Positions 24,591 through 35,183 of a stretch of DNA of 64,000 nt are shown piece after piece (the stretch's first letter is position 1; every line of letters begins with the position of its first letter). This DNA comes from Amnibacterium sp. CER49 (GTDB lineage Bacteria; Actinomycetota; Actinomycetes; Actinomycetales; Microbacteriaceae). Position numbers and translations under genes: made by a program. The DNA is taken from assembly GCF_029846255.1 (NCBI RefSeq), contig NZ_JARVWQ010000002.1, positions 1,265,473-1,329,472 of the forward strand, written 5' to 3'. The notes under the pieces are model-generated. The model did no database searches. It was not told the origin of the DNA and saw only the letters and a program-made list of their open reading frames with translations.

Positions 24591-25370
24591 GTGGCACGGT
24601 CCGACGAGCTGGTGGGCGCGGAGGTGGTCGACCTCCGCGGCGAGTCCGTGGGCCGGGTGCGGCAGGTCTACGGCGAGGCGGGGACGCCGACCTGGGTGGG
24701 GGTGCGGGCCGGCGTGCTCGGCACGGCGGAGACCCTCGTGCCGCTCACCGGCGCCACGGTCGCCGACGACACGGTGCGGATCCCCGTGCCGCGCGAGCGG
24801 GTGCGGGCGGCACCGAAGCGGCGACCCGATGCGCCCCTCCGCGACGACGAGCGGCGGTGGCTCGAGGCGCACTACGGCGACGAGGTGCCGGTGCTCGGCG
24901 ACGCCGCTGCCGTGCCGGACGGCCCCGAGCTGACCCGCAGCGAGGAGCGCCTCGCGGTGTCCACCGAGCCCGTCCCGACGACCCGCGTGCGGCTGCGGAA
25001 GGTCGTGGTCACCGAGCAGCAGACCATCACGGTCGCGGTGCGGCACGAGGAGCTCGTCATCGAGCGCGAGGCGATCGAGGACGGCCTCCCCGACCCGGAG
25101 GGCGCGATCGGCGAGGCGGAGCGCGAGCTCGTGCTCTACGAGGAGCGGGTCGTCGTGACGAAGGAGGTCGTGCCCGTCGAGCGGGTGCGGCTCACGAAGC
25201 GCCGCGTCAGCGAGGACCGCGAGGTGACCGGCGAGGTGCGCAAGGAGCGCATCGAGCTCGACGAGGGCGGCGCTCCGCCGGCGCCCCCGGAGGCGGGCGC
25301 CCCGGCCGCACCGGCCCCGCAGGGCGGCACCCGGCCGGGCACGGCCGTGCGGGCCGGGAAGCAGCGGTAG
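24591..25370 (+). CDS. PRC-barrel / DUF2382 protein
   Basis: A 259-residue cytoplasmic protein. Residues about 5-72 resemble a PRC-barrel (ELVGAEVVDLRGESVGRV and the YG..G.PTWVGV segment). Residues about 115-235 form the DUF2382 domain: repeated RVRLRKVVVTEQ/RVRLTKRRVSED segments with alternating basic and acidic residues, as in YsnF/AvaK stress proteins. A Pro/Ala tail follows. These proteins are commonly induced by general stress, but their biochemistry is unknown. It lies between ispE and rsmA on the opposite strand, a gene inserted into a conserved housekeeping run. Confidence 0.85.
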   Translation: MARSDELVGAEVVDLRGESVGRVRQVYGEAGTPTWVGVRAGVLGTAETLVPLTGATVADDTVRIPVPRERVRAAPKRRPDAPLRDDERRWLEAHYGDEVPVLGDAAAVPDGPELTRSEERLAVSTEPVPTTRVRLRKVVVTEQQTITVAVRHEELVIEREAIEDGLPDPEGAIGEAERELVLYEERVVVTKEVVPVERVRLTKRRVSEDREVTGEVRKERIELDEGGAPPAPPEAGAPAAPAPQGGTRPGTAVRAGKQR

Positions 25371-25371
25371 C

Positions 25372-26232
25372 TCAGGCCGGCAGCCGCTCCGCGAGCGCCA
25401 CGAACGCGTCGATGCCGAGCCGCTCGCCGCGCTCGCCCGGCTCGACCCCGGCCGCGGTGAGCAGCGCCGCGGCGGCGTCCGTGCCGCCCGCCACGCCCGC
25501 GAGCGCCTGCCGCAGGGTCTTCCGGCGCTGGGCGAAGGCGGCGTCGACGACCCGGAACACGGCTCGCCGCAGCGTCTCGTCGCCCCGCGGCGGCTGCCGG
25601 GTGAAGCGGACGAGCACCGAGTCGACGTTCGGCACCGGCCAGAACACGCCCCGCGGCACCGTGCCGGCGAGCTCGAAGCGCCCGTACCAGGCACCCTTCA
25701 CGCTCGGGACGCCGTAGGTCTTCGAACCCGGCGGCGCGGCGAGCCGCTCCCCCACCTCCGCCTGCACCATGACGACGCCCGCGGCGAGCGACGGCACGTC
25801 GGCGAGCAGCCGCAGCAGCACCGGGACCGCGACGTTGTACGGCAGGTTCGCGACGACGCGGACCGGCTCCCCGGGCACGGCGACGGTGATCGCATCGCCC
25901 GGGACGACCGTGAGGCGGTCGGCGGCGTCGCCGAGCAGCTCGCGAGCGGTGCCGGGGAGCGCCGCGGCGAGGCGCTCGTCGATCTCCACCGCGACGACCT
26001 CCGCGCCCGCCTCGAGCAGGCCGAGCGTGAGGCTGCCGAGGCCCGGGCCGACCTCGAGCACGCGGTCCCCAGGGGCGACCGCGGCGAGGCGGACGATGCG
26101 GCGCACCGTGTTCGCGTCGTGGACGAAGTTCTGCCCCAGGCGCTTCGTCGGCGCGACGCCGAGCGCGTCCGCGAGCCGGCGCACGTCGGAGGCGCCCAGC
26201 AGGCGCCCTTGGGGGAAGTCGCCCGTGCTCAC
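25372..26232 (-). CDS. rsmA: 16S rRNA (adenine1518/1519-N6) dimethyltransferase
   Basis: A 286-residue KsgA/RsmA enzyme that dimethylates two adjacent adenines near the 3' end of 16S rRNA in late small-subunit assembly; its loss gives kasugamycin resistance. Motifs: [15 protein letters not shown] (about 33-47), SAM site [15 protein letters not shown] (about 59-73), acidic VEIDERL, and catalytic [12 protein letters not shown]. Length is normal. The GTG at 26232 is chosen because TAGGCT lies 8 bases upstream. In mycobacteria this gene follows tatD and rpfB; here a 20-kb island separates it from tatD and no rpfB is seen. Confidence 0.96.
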   Translation of the reverse strand: MSTGDFPQGRLLGASDVRRLADALGVAPTKRLGQNFVHDANTVRRIVRLAAVAPGDRVLEVGPGLGSLTLGLLEAGAEVVAVEIDERLAAALPGTARELLGDAADRLTVVPGDAITVAVPGEPVRVVANLPYNVAVPVLLRLLADVPSLAAGVVMVQAEVGERLAAPPGSKTYGVPSVKGAWYGRFELAGTVPRGVFWPVPNVDSVLVRFTRQPPRGDETLRRAVFRVVDAAFAQRRKTLRQALAGVAGGTDAAAALLTAAGVEPGERGERLGIDAFVALAERLPA

Positions 26233-26240
26233 CGTCCCGC

Positions 26241-26246
26241 AGCCTA
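26241..26246 (-). promoter_or_regulatory. -10 box of a leaderless promoter (rsmA)
   Basis: TAGGCT on the minus strand, 8 bases before the GTG at 26232. Confidence 0.45.
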
Positions 26247-26311
26247 CCGGGGGCCGCTCGGGCGGTCCCGGTAGCCTGCCGCCCATCAGGTACGGCACGG
26301 GGAGGACGACG

Positions 26312-27403
26312 ATGCGCGCCGCCGTGCTCCGCGAGGTCGGGGCGCCCCTCACCGTCGAGGACCTCGAGCTCGCCCCGCCCGGCCCCGGTGAGGTGCTGGT
26401 CCGCATCGAGGCGGCGGGCGTCTGCCACAGCGACCTGCACTACATGACGGGCGATCTGCCGGCCCGGCTGCCGATCGTCGTCGGGCACGAGGGCGCCGGT
26501 GTCGTCGAGGCGCTCGGGCCCGGGACGAGCGGCCGGATCGGTGTCGGCGACCGCGTCGCGCTGCTCTGGCGGCCGCGGTGCGGCGAGTGCGACGCCTGCG
26601 TCGCGGGCGACCCCGCGCTCTGCCGGTTCGGGCGGGTGCTCGCGGACACGAACGGTCTGATGGACGGCACCACGCGCCTGCGTGCGGGCGACGAGGCCGT
26701 GCACCACCTCATGGGCGTCTCGTGCTTCGCGGAGCGCGTCGTCGTGTCCGAGTCGAGCACCGTGGCCGTTCCCGAGGGGGTGCCGCCGGAGATCGCCGCG
26801 ATCAGCGCCTGCGCCGTCATCACCGGGGTCGGGGCGGCGCTGGGCGTCGTGGAGCACGCCGCCGGACGCCCGCTGCTCGTGCTCGGCGCGGGCGGCGTCG
26901 GCCTCGCCGCCGTGCTCGGCGCGACGCTCGTCGGCGCGACACCGGTGCTCGCCGTCGACCTCGATCCGGCGCGCCTCGAGCTCGCGGCCCGGTTCGGAGC
27001 CACGCCGATGCCGGCGGGCGATGACCTCGCCGAGCGGGTGCTCGAGGCGACGAGCGGCGGCGTGCTGTGGGCCATCGACGCCGTCGGCGGCGCCGGGACG
27101 CTGCGGCAGGCCCTCGCCTGCCTCGCCCCGGGCGGCACGCTCGTCGCCGTCGGGCTGAACCGCGCCGGCGCCACGGTCGACCTGCCGATCAACGACCTCG
27201 TGCAGCGACGCAAGCGCATCGTCGGGGCCCTCTACGGCGGCGCGAACCCGCGCCTCGACCTGCCCCGGATCTTCGCCCTGTACCTCGCCGGGCGGCTCCC
27301 GCTCGACGCCCTCGTCGGCGCCCGCCGCCCGCTCGACGAGGTGAACGAGGCCTACGCCGAGCTGCGCTCGGGTGCCCTCGGACGGACCGTGCTGCTCCCC
27401 TGA
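26312..27403 (+). CDS. Zinc-dependent alcohol dehydrogenase, MDR family
   Basis: A 363-residue medium-chain dehydrogenase. Catalytic zinc ligands: Cys38 in AGVCHSDLH and His59-Glu60 in GHEGAGVV. Structural zinc: Cys90, Cys93, Cys96 and Cys104 in the [15 protein letters not shown] region. The cofactor loop [14 protein letters not shown] (about 194-207) and the later AVDLD acidic end point to NAD(H). It oxidises an alcohol to an aldehyde. The ATG has a GGAGGA site. An aldehyde dehydrogenase follows 31 bp downstream, so the pair could carry an alcohol through to an acid. Substrate unknown. Confidence 0.92.
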   Translation: MRAAVLREVGAPLTVEDLELAPPGPGEVLVRIEAAGVCHSDLHYMTGDLPARLPIVVGHEGAGVVEALGPGTSGRIGVGDRVALLWRPRCGECDACVAGDPALCRFGRVLADTNGLMDGTTRLRAGDEAVHHLMGVSCFAERVVVSESSTVAVPEGVPPEIAAISACAVITGVGAALGVVEHAAGRPLLVLGAGGVGLAAVLGATLVGATPVLAVDLDPARLELAARFGATPMPAGDDLAERVLEATSGGVLWAIDAVGGAGTLRQALACLAPGGTLVAVGLNRAGATVDLPINDLVQRRKRIVGALYGGANPRLDLPRIFALYLAGRLPLDALVGARRPLDEVNEAYAELRSGALGRTVLLP

Positions 27404-27434
27404 GGATGTCAGCCTCCCGCGGGAGGATCGCGTC

Positions 27435-28922
27435 ATGACCGATCTGCGCGTGCGGGCGCCCGAGACGACTGCCGCGGAGCTCGACGCCGTGCTCGAGGCG
27501 GCCGTGGCCGCCGCGCCCGCGTTCGCCGCCACCCGTCCCGCCGACCGGGCCGACCAGCTGCGGCAGGCGGCCGACGCCCTCGACGCGGAGGGCCCGCGCC
27601 TCGTGCCCGTCGCCGAGCGCGAGTCGCATCTGCCGACCGCGCGGCTCACCGGCGAGCTCACCCGCACCACGTTCCAGCTGCGGCTGTTCGCGCAGGTGCT
27701 CGAGGACGGCGCCTACCTCGAGGCGACGCTCGACCCCGCCGATCCGGGCTGGGGCATGGGGCCCCGGCCCGACCTCCGGCGGGTGCTGCAGCCCCTGGGC
27801 CCCGTCGCGATCTGGGCGGCGAGCAACTTCCCCTTCGCCTTCAGCGTCGCGGGCGGCGACACCGCCAGCGCGCTCGCCGCGGGCGCCCCGGTCGTGCTCG
27901 TGGCGCACCCCGGTCATCCCGAGCTGTCCGCCGCGACGGCGGCGGTGCTCGGCGACGCGCTCGCCGCGGCCGGTGCGCCCGAGGGGGCCTTCGCGCTCGT
28001 CGGCGGCCTCGACGCCGGCCGGCGCCTCGTGCAGGATCCGCGCATCACCGCGGCGGCGTTCACCGGCTCGCTGCACGGCGGCCGGGCGCTCTTCGACCTC
28101 GCGCAGCAGCGCCCGGCGCCCATCCCGTTCTACGCCGAGATGGGCAGCGTCAACCCCGTGGTGGTCACGCACGCGGCCGCGGAGCAGCGGCCCGACGAGA
28201 TCGCCGAGGGCTTCGTCGCATCGCTCACGCTCGGCGTCGGCCAGTTCTGCACGAAGCCCGGTGTGCTGCTCGTGCCCGCTGGTTCCGGGCTGCAGGCGCG
28301 CATCGCCGGCCGGCTGGGCCGCGTCGGTGCCGCGCCGATGCTCAACGAGCGCATCGCCGAGGGCTACGGCGCGATGCTCGGCACGCTCGCCGCGCATCCC
28401 GCCGTCACCGTGCTGGCCGGGCCCGACCGGGCCGCCCCGGATCCGCTGCCGACCCTGCTCGGCACCACCGCTGCGGCGCTGCTGGACGATCCGCGCGGCC
28501 TCACGCAGGAGGTGTTCGGGCCGACCGGCCTCGTCGTCACCTACCGGGGCCGCGACGAGCTGTTCGCCGCCGTCCGCGCCTTCGAGGGGCAGCTGACGGC
28601 CACCATCCAGGGCGTCGACGACGACCCCGACGCGCCCGCGCTGCTGCCGCTGCTCACCGCTCGCGCCGGTCGTGTGCTCTGGAACGGGTGGCCCACGGGC
28701 GTCTCGGTCACGTGGGCGATGCAGCACGGCGGGCCCTACCCGGCCACGACGAACGCGACGACGACCTCCGTCGGCGCGAGCGCGATCGACCGCTGGCTGC
28801 GCCCGGTCACGTACCAGGGCGTGCCGGATGCGCTGCTGCCCGAGCCGCTGCAGGACGCGAACCCGTGGGGGCTGCCTCGCCGCGTCGACGGCGTGCCGCA
28901 GCCGGCCCCCGAGCGGGTCTGA
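27435..28922 (+). CDS. Aldehyde dehydrogenase (NADP+), ketoglutarate-semialdehyde dehydrogenase-like
   Basis: A 495-residue aldehyde dehydrogenase with catalytic Cys272 (GVGQFCTKPGV) and general-base Glu235 (PFYAEMGSVNP). The Asn of WAASNFPFAFSV (Asn131) completes the oxyanion hole, and GSLHGG is the cofactor loop. The whole layout (LQPLGPVAIWAASNFP and the MQHGGPYPATT segment near the C terminus) matches the subgroup of alpha-ketoglutaric semialdehyde dehydrogenases found in sugar-acid and pentose oxidation. That would fit a xylose-degrading genome, but the oxidative-route dehydratases are not in the window. The stop codon overlaps the mobA start by one base (TGATG). Confidence 0.9.
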   Translation: MTDLRVRAPETTAAELDAVLEAAVAAAPAFAATRPADRADQLRQAADALDAEGPRLVPVAERESHLPTARLTGELTRTTFQLRLFAQVLEDGAYLEATLDPADPGWGMGPRPDLRRVLQPLGPVAIWAASNFPFAFSVAGGDTASALAAGAPVVLVAHPGHPELSAATAAVLGDALAAAGAPEGAFALVGGLDAGRRLVQDPRITAAAFTGSLHGGRALFDLAQQRPAPIPFYAEMGSVNPVVVTHAAAEQRPDEIAEGFVASLTLGVGQFCTKPGVLLVPAGSGLQARIAGRLGRVGAAPMLNERIAEGYGAMLGTLAAHPAVTVLAGPDRAAPDPLPTLLGTTAAALLDDPRGLTQEVFGPTGLVVTYRGRDELFAAVRAFEGQLTATIQGVDDDPDAPALLPLLTARAGRVLWNGWPTGVSVTWAMQHGGPYPATTNATTTSVGASAIDRWLRPVTYQGVPDALLPEPLQDANPWGLPRRVDGVPQPAPERV

Positions 28923-29770
28923 TGCCCCGCGGCCGCGCGACGGTGCTGCTCGCGGGAGGCCGCGGCAGCCGCCTCGGCGGCACCGACAAGGCGGCGCTGC
29001 GACTCGGCGAGGTCACGCTGCTCGAGTCGGCGCTGACGGCGCTGCGCGGCGCACGCGTCGTGGTCGTCGGGCCGCCGCACCTCGCGGCCACCGCGGCGCC
29101 GATGCCCTTCGCTGTGGTGCGCGAGGACCCGGTGTTCGCCGGCCCCGCCGCCGCCATCGCGGCAGGGGTGACCGCGCTCACCGACTCGGCCGTCTCCTCC
29201 CGCGACACCCTCGTGCTCCCGGTCGACCTGCCGCGCCTGCCCGAGGTGATGCGCGCGCTGATCGACGCGCCGCTCACGGGCGACGGACTCGTCGCGCAGG
29301 ACGACGAGGGGCGCGCGGTGCCGATCGCGGGGCGCTACCGCACCGCCGCGCTGCGGCGCGCGGTGGTGCGACTCGGCGATCCGGCCGGGCGCTCCGTGCG
29401 CGACCTCGTCGCCGGGCTCGCGCTCACGCCCGTCCCGGTCCCGGCGGGCGCGCTGCTCGACGTCGATACGGTGGCGGATGCGCGGCGCGCCGGGATCGCC
29501 GTGCCGGAAGGGGATCCGATGGCGGACGACGACCTCGAGCGCGCGCTCGACGACTGGGAGCAGCGGCTCGTGGCCGCGCTCGGCCTCGACACCTCCCCGG
29601 CCGACCGCGACGCGGTCCTCGGGCTCGCCGGACAGGCCGCCCACGCGGTCGTCCGGCCGGCTGCGCCGATCACCACGTTCCTCGTGGGGCTCGCCGCAGG
29701 CCGCGCGGGCGGCAGCGCCGACGACGTCGCCGACGCGATCGCCAAGGCGAAGGCCGCGCTGAAGGCGTGA
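28922..29770 (+). CDS. mobA: MobA-like molybdenum cofactor guanylyltransferase fused to DUF6457
   Basis: A 282-residue two-domain protein. Residues 1 to about 190 are a MobA nucleotidyltransferase: VLLAGGRGSRLGGTDKAAL near the N terminus (a variant of GGxSxRxGxDK) and the LPVDLPRLP metal site. MobA adds GMP to molybdopterin, making the dinucleotide cofactor of DMSO-reductase-family enzymes. Residues about 200-282 form a DUF6457 domain (DDDLERALDDWEQRL, then VVRPAAPITTFLVGLAAGR), often found alone or fused in actinobacteria and of unknown role. The gene starts inside the previous stop codon and shares GTGA with moeA. Confidence 0.88.
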   Translation: MPRGRATVLLAGGRGSRLGGTDKAALRLGEVTLLESALTALRGARVVVVGPPHLAATAAPMPFAVVREDPVFAGPAAAIAAGVTALTDSAVSSRDTLVLPVDLPRLPEVMRALIDAPLTGDGLVAQDDEGRAVPIAGRYRTAALRRAVVRLGDPAGRSVRDLVAGLALTPVPVPAGALLDVDTVADARRAGIAVPEGDPMADDDLERALDDWEQRLVAALGLDTSPADRDAVLGLAGQAAHAVVRPAAPITTFLVGLAAGRAGGSADDVADAIAKAKAALKA

Positions 29771-30870
29771 CCGCGATCGGCTGGGATGCGGCGCGCGAGA
29801 CCGCGGCGTCGCTCGAGCCGCTGCCCCCGCGACCCCTCGCGCTCCGCGACGCGCTCGGCGGGGTGCCCGCCGACGACGTGCTCGCGCCCGCGCCCGTGCC
29901 GCACTACGACTCCTCGGCGATGGACGGCTGGGCCGTCACGGGGCAGCCGCCGTGGCGTCTCGGCGACACCGCCGTCCCCGTGGTGACGGGCGGTCTCGTG
30001 CCGGCCGCCGCCGACGGCGTCGTCCCGCTCGAGCGCGGCACCGTCGACGGCGAGGTGCTCGACGGTAGGGCCCCGCGGCCCGGCGCGCACGTCCGACGGG
30101 CGGGCGAGGAGGCACCCGCCGGCAGCGTCCTCGCCGCGGCCGGTGAACGGCTGGGCCCGGTCGCGCTGGCGGTGCTCGCCATCGCCGGGCTCGACGAGGT
30201 GGTCGTCCGGCCGGCGCCGCGCGTCGCGGTGCTGCTGACGGGCGACGAGGTGGTGACCGCGGGGCGCCCGGCGCCCGGGCGCGTGCGCGACGCGTTCGAC
30301 CCGCTCGTGCCGCTCGCCGTCGCCGGGCTCGGCGGCCTGCCGGTCGGCCCGGTGCGCCTCGGGGACGACCCCGGTGCGATCGCCGCCGCGATCCGCGAGG
30401 CCGACGCGGACGTCGTCGTGACGGTCGGCGGCACCGGACGCTCCGGCGCCGACCGGCTGCGCGAGGCGCTCGCCGCGTGCGCGGCGACGACCGCGTTCGA
30501 CGGCGTCGCGATGCGGCCGGGGCATCCGACCCTGCTCGCGCGGGTGGGCGGACGCCCGCTGCTCGGCCTGCCGGGCAACCCGCTGGCCGCCGTGGCGGCG
30601 CTGCTGTCGTTCCTGCCCCCGGTGCTCGCCGGCCTCCGTGCCGAGCCGCTGCCGCGGCTGGTCCGCGAGCGTGCCGCCGTCGACCTCCCCGCGGCATCGG
30701 GCACGGCGATCGTGCCGGTGCGACGCACCCGCGACGGCCTCACGACCGTGCCCGCGGCGCGGCCGAACATGCTGCGCGGCCTCGCCGAGGCCGACGTGCT
30801 CGCGGTCGTGCCCCCGGGCGGCCAGATCGCGCTCGGCCGAGTCCGGGTGCTCGAGCTCCCCTGGCGCTGA
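29767..30870 (+). CDS. moeA: Molybdopterin molybdenumtransferase MoeA
   Basis: A 367-residue protein, a little short for MoeA. It has the conserved PHYDSSAMDGWAV segment (about 45-57), VLLTGDEV (about 156-163), a VTVGGTGRSGADR loop in place of the usual TTGGVSxGxxD, and LPGNPLAAVAALLSFL (canonical LPGNPxS). MoeA inserts molybdate into adenylated molybdopterin. The GTG start overlaps the mobA stop by 4 bases. With mobA and the nearby FdhD and molybdoenzyme it forms a late cofactor-assembly cluster; the early genes (moaA-E, mogA) are not in the window. A palindromic element follows the stop codon. Confidence 0.88.
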   Translation: MTAIGWDAARETAASLEPLPPRPLALRDALGGVPADDVLAPAPVPHYDSSAMDGWAVTGQPPWRLGDTAVPVVTGGLVPAAADGVVPLERGTVDGEVLDGRAPRPGAHVRRAGEEAPAGSVLAAAGERLGPVALAVLAIAGLDEVVVRPAPRVAVLLTGDEVVTAGRPAPGRVRDAFDPLVPLAVAGLGGLPVGPVRLGDDPGAIAAAIREADADVVVTVGGTGRSGADRLREALAACAATTAFDGVAMRPGHPTLLARVGGRPLLGLPGNPLAAVAALLSFLPPVLAGLRAEPLPRLVRERAAVDLPAASGTAIVPVRRTRDGLTTVPAARPNMLRGLAEADVLAVVPPGGQIALGRVRVLELPWR

Positions 30871-30950
30871 CGGAACGACGGAGATCTCGCGCCGGAGCAG
30901 CCCGGATCCCCGCGATCCGGCCCCGGACGGCCTGATCCCCCGTCGTCCGG
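30871..30950. repeat. Palindromic intergenic element between convergent genes, copy A
   Basis: Outer arms CGGAACGACGGAGATC (30871-30886) and GATCCCCCGTCGTCCGG (30934-30950) pair imperfectly; an inner hairpin joins CCGGATC (30902-30908) and GATCCGG (30914-30920). Read on the minus strand it starts GACCGGACGACGG, the same 13 bases that open the element at 60778-60861. It fills the gap between moeA and the molybdopterin oxidoreductase gene and probably ends transcription from both sides. Confidence 0.6.
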
Positions 30951-30958
30951 TCAGGAGG

Positions 30959-33283
<2,325 letters not shown>

Positions 33284-33418
33284 GACTCCTCCGTCCCAGC
33301 CGGCCGCCCTCGGCCGCGCTGTGCTGCGATGCTACGTCGCGCCGCCGACCGCGCCCCCGCCGCTTCCGCGCGGATCCCACCGCGCGATGCCGGGGGCCGG
33401 CGGTGGCATCATCGGCGC

Positions 33419-34297
33419 GTGAGGCTGTCCCGGACGCGGCGCGTCGCCGTCGTGCGGCCCGGCGAGGGGTCGAGGTCCCGGTCCGACGCGCTCGCGATCG
33501 AGGAGCCGCTCGAGATCCGCATCGCCGGCGAGCCGTTCAGCGTGACGATGCGCACGCCGGGAGACGACTTCGACCTCGTCGCGGGCTTCCTCGTCTCGGA
33601 GGGCGTGGTCCGGAACCGCGACGACCTGCCCGCCATGCGCGTCGTCTCGGGGCTGTCACGCACGGGCGAGCCGACCTTCAACATCGTCGACGCGGCGGTC
33701 GGGCCGCACGGCCGGGCGATCGCCGCCGGCCGCGGCCGAGCGATGCCGGTGAGCAGCGCCTGCGGCGTCTGCGGGCTCGCCTCGATCGACGCGGTGCGCA
33801 CCGCCTCGTCGTGGCCGGTCCTCGCCGCCGGGTTCACGATCCGGGACTCGGTGCTCGCCGCGCTGCCCGACCGGCTCCGCGAGCAGCAGCGGCTCTTCGA
33901 CTCGACGGGCGGGGTGCACGCCGCGGGACTCTTCGACGCGGACGGCCGCCTCCTCGTGCTGCGCGAGGACGTCGGCCGGCACAACGCCGTCGACAAGGTC
34001 GTCGGCTGGGCGCTGCGCGAGGGCCGGCTGCCGCTGTTGCATACCGTGCTGCAGGTGTCGGGCCGCGCGTCGTTCGAGCTCGTGCAGAAGGCGCGGATGG
34101 CGGGCATCCCCGTGCTCGCCGCGGTGAGCGCGCCGTCGTCGCTCGCCGCCGAGCTCGCCGAGGAGGCCGGGATCACGCTCGTCGGCTTCAGCCGGGGCCG
34201 CTCGTTCAACGTCTACGCGGGCGGCCATCGCCTCGATCCCCCGGTGGCCGCCGCCCCAGCGAAGGCCGGGAGACCGGACGCTACCGTCGGGGCATGA
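33419..34297 (+). CDS. fdhD: Formate dehydrogenase accessory sulfurtransferase FdhD
   Basis: A 292-residue protein that transfers sulphur from the cysteine desulfurase to the molybdenum cofactor of formate dehydrogenases. The catalytic CxxC loop is SSACGVCGLASID (Cys115, Cys118). Other family blocks are visible: MRTPGDDFDLVAGFLVSEG (about 45-63), STGGVHAAGLF, and REDVGRHNAVDKVVG. Length is typical. It is divergent from the molybdopterin oxidoreductase, whose cofactor it presumably sulphurates. The GTG start has no clear ribosome-binding site. Its last 4 bases overlap the next gene (ATGA). Confidence 0.95.
   Translation: MRLSRTRRVAVVRPGEGSRSRSDALAIEEPLEIRIAGEPFSVTMRTPGDDFDLVAGFLVSEGVVRNRDDLPAMRVVSGLSRTGEPTFNIVDAAVGPHGRAIAAGRGRAMPVSSACGVCGLASIDAVRTASSWPVLAAGFTIRDSVLAALPDRLREQQRLFDSTGGVHAAGLFDADGRLLVLREDVGRHNAVDKVVGWALREGRLPLLHTVLQVSGRASFELVQKARMAGIPVLAAVSAPSSLAAELAEEAGITLVGFSRGRSFNVYAGGHRLDPPVAAAPAKAGRPDATVGA
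34282..34287 (+). promoter_or_regulatory. -10 box of a possible internal leaderless promoter
   Basis: TACCGT inside the end of fdhD, 6 bases before the ATG of the aldo/keto reductase at 34294. It would let the reductase be made apart from fdhD. Confidence 0.35.
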
Positions 34298-35085
34298 CCG
34301 ACGTCCCCGCGCTCCCTCTTCGCAGCGGCGCCGAGATCCCGGTGGTCGGGCTCGGCACCTACAGCCTCACCGGCCGCTCCGGCACGCGGTCGCTCACGGA
34401 GGCGATCCAGGCCGGCTACCGCCTGATCGACAGCGCGAAGGGCTACGGCAACGAGCGCGAGGTCGGCGAGGCGGTGCGCGCCGCCGGCGTCCCCCGCGAG
34501 GAGCTGGTCGTGACCACGAAGCTGCCGAACGACGAGCACGGCTACGACGCTGCGCTGAAGTCGTTCGACACCTCGATCACGGCGCTCGGCCTCGAGACGG
34601 TCGACCTCTACCTCATCCACTGGCCCATGCCGCAGCTCGACAAGTACGTCGAGACCTGGAAGGCGCTCATCAGCCTCCGCGACGAGGGGCGGGTGCGCTC
34701 GATCGGCGTCTCGAACTTCTCGGTGGAGCAGATCGAGCGTCTCGAGGCGGAGACCGGCGAGACGCCGAGCGTCAACCAGGTCGAGCTGCGCATCGGGCAC
34801 GAGCAGGCCGAGCTGCGCGCCTTCCACGAGGCGCACGGCATCGTCACCGAGAGCTACAGCCCGCTCAAGCACGGCTCCGCGCTCGCGAAGGACGAGACGG
34901 TGCGGCGCATCGCCGAGGCGCACGGCGTGCAGTGGAACCAGGTCGTGCTGCGGTGGAACCTGCAGCTCGGCACCGTGGTGATCCCGCGCTCGAAGGACGC
35001 CGGACGGCAGGCGGCGAACCTCGACCTGTTCGGGTTCGAGCTCGACGGCGACGAGATGCAGGCGCTCTCCGCGCTGCGGCCGTGA
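34294..35085 (+). CDS. Aldo/keto reductase, 2,5-diketogluconate reductase-like
   Basis: A 263-residue NADPH-dependent reductase of the AKR5-like group. Tetrad: Asp46 and Tyr51 (LIDSAKGYGNE), Lys76 (VVTTKLPND), His109 (YLIHWPMPQ). The C-terminal VVIPRSKD motif binds the 2'-phosphate of NADP. It is coupled to fdhD by an ATGA overlap but has its own -10-like box. It is the second of three aldo/keto reductases in the window and the nearest to the xylan genes; reduction of xylose or xylosone-type carbonyls is conceivable but unproven. Confidence 0.92.
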   Translation: MTDVPALPLRSGAEIPVVGLGTYSLTGRSGTRSLTEAIQAGYRLIDSAKGYGNEREVGEAVRAAGVPREELVVTTKLPNDEHGYDAALKSFDTSITALGLETVDLYLIHWPMPQLDKYVETWKALISLRDEGRVRSIGVSNFSVEQIERLEAETGETPSVNQVELRIGHEQAELRAFHEAHGIVTESYSPLKHGSALAKDETVRRIAEAHGVQWNQVVLRWNLQLGTVVIPRSKDAGRQAANLDLFGFELDGDEMQALSALRP

Positions 35086-35154
35086 GCCGGTTGAGGCGCT
35101 CGAGGCTCGCCACCTAGGCTGACCGCACCTTCCGGGAGTTCTCTCCCCTGGTGC

Positions 35155-35166
35155 CGCAACGTTTCG
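35155..35166. promoter_or_regulatory. Probable LacI-family operator before the GH3 gene
   Basis: CGCAACGTTTCG is one base away from the palindrome CGAAACGTTTCG. It lies 18 bases upstream of the GH3 start, just before the ribosome-binding site, and matches 10 of 12 positions of CGAAACCTTTCG at 38648-38659 in front of the LacI-type gene. Confidence 0.5.
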
Positions 35167-35183
35167 AGCCGCGAGGAGCTCCC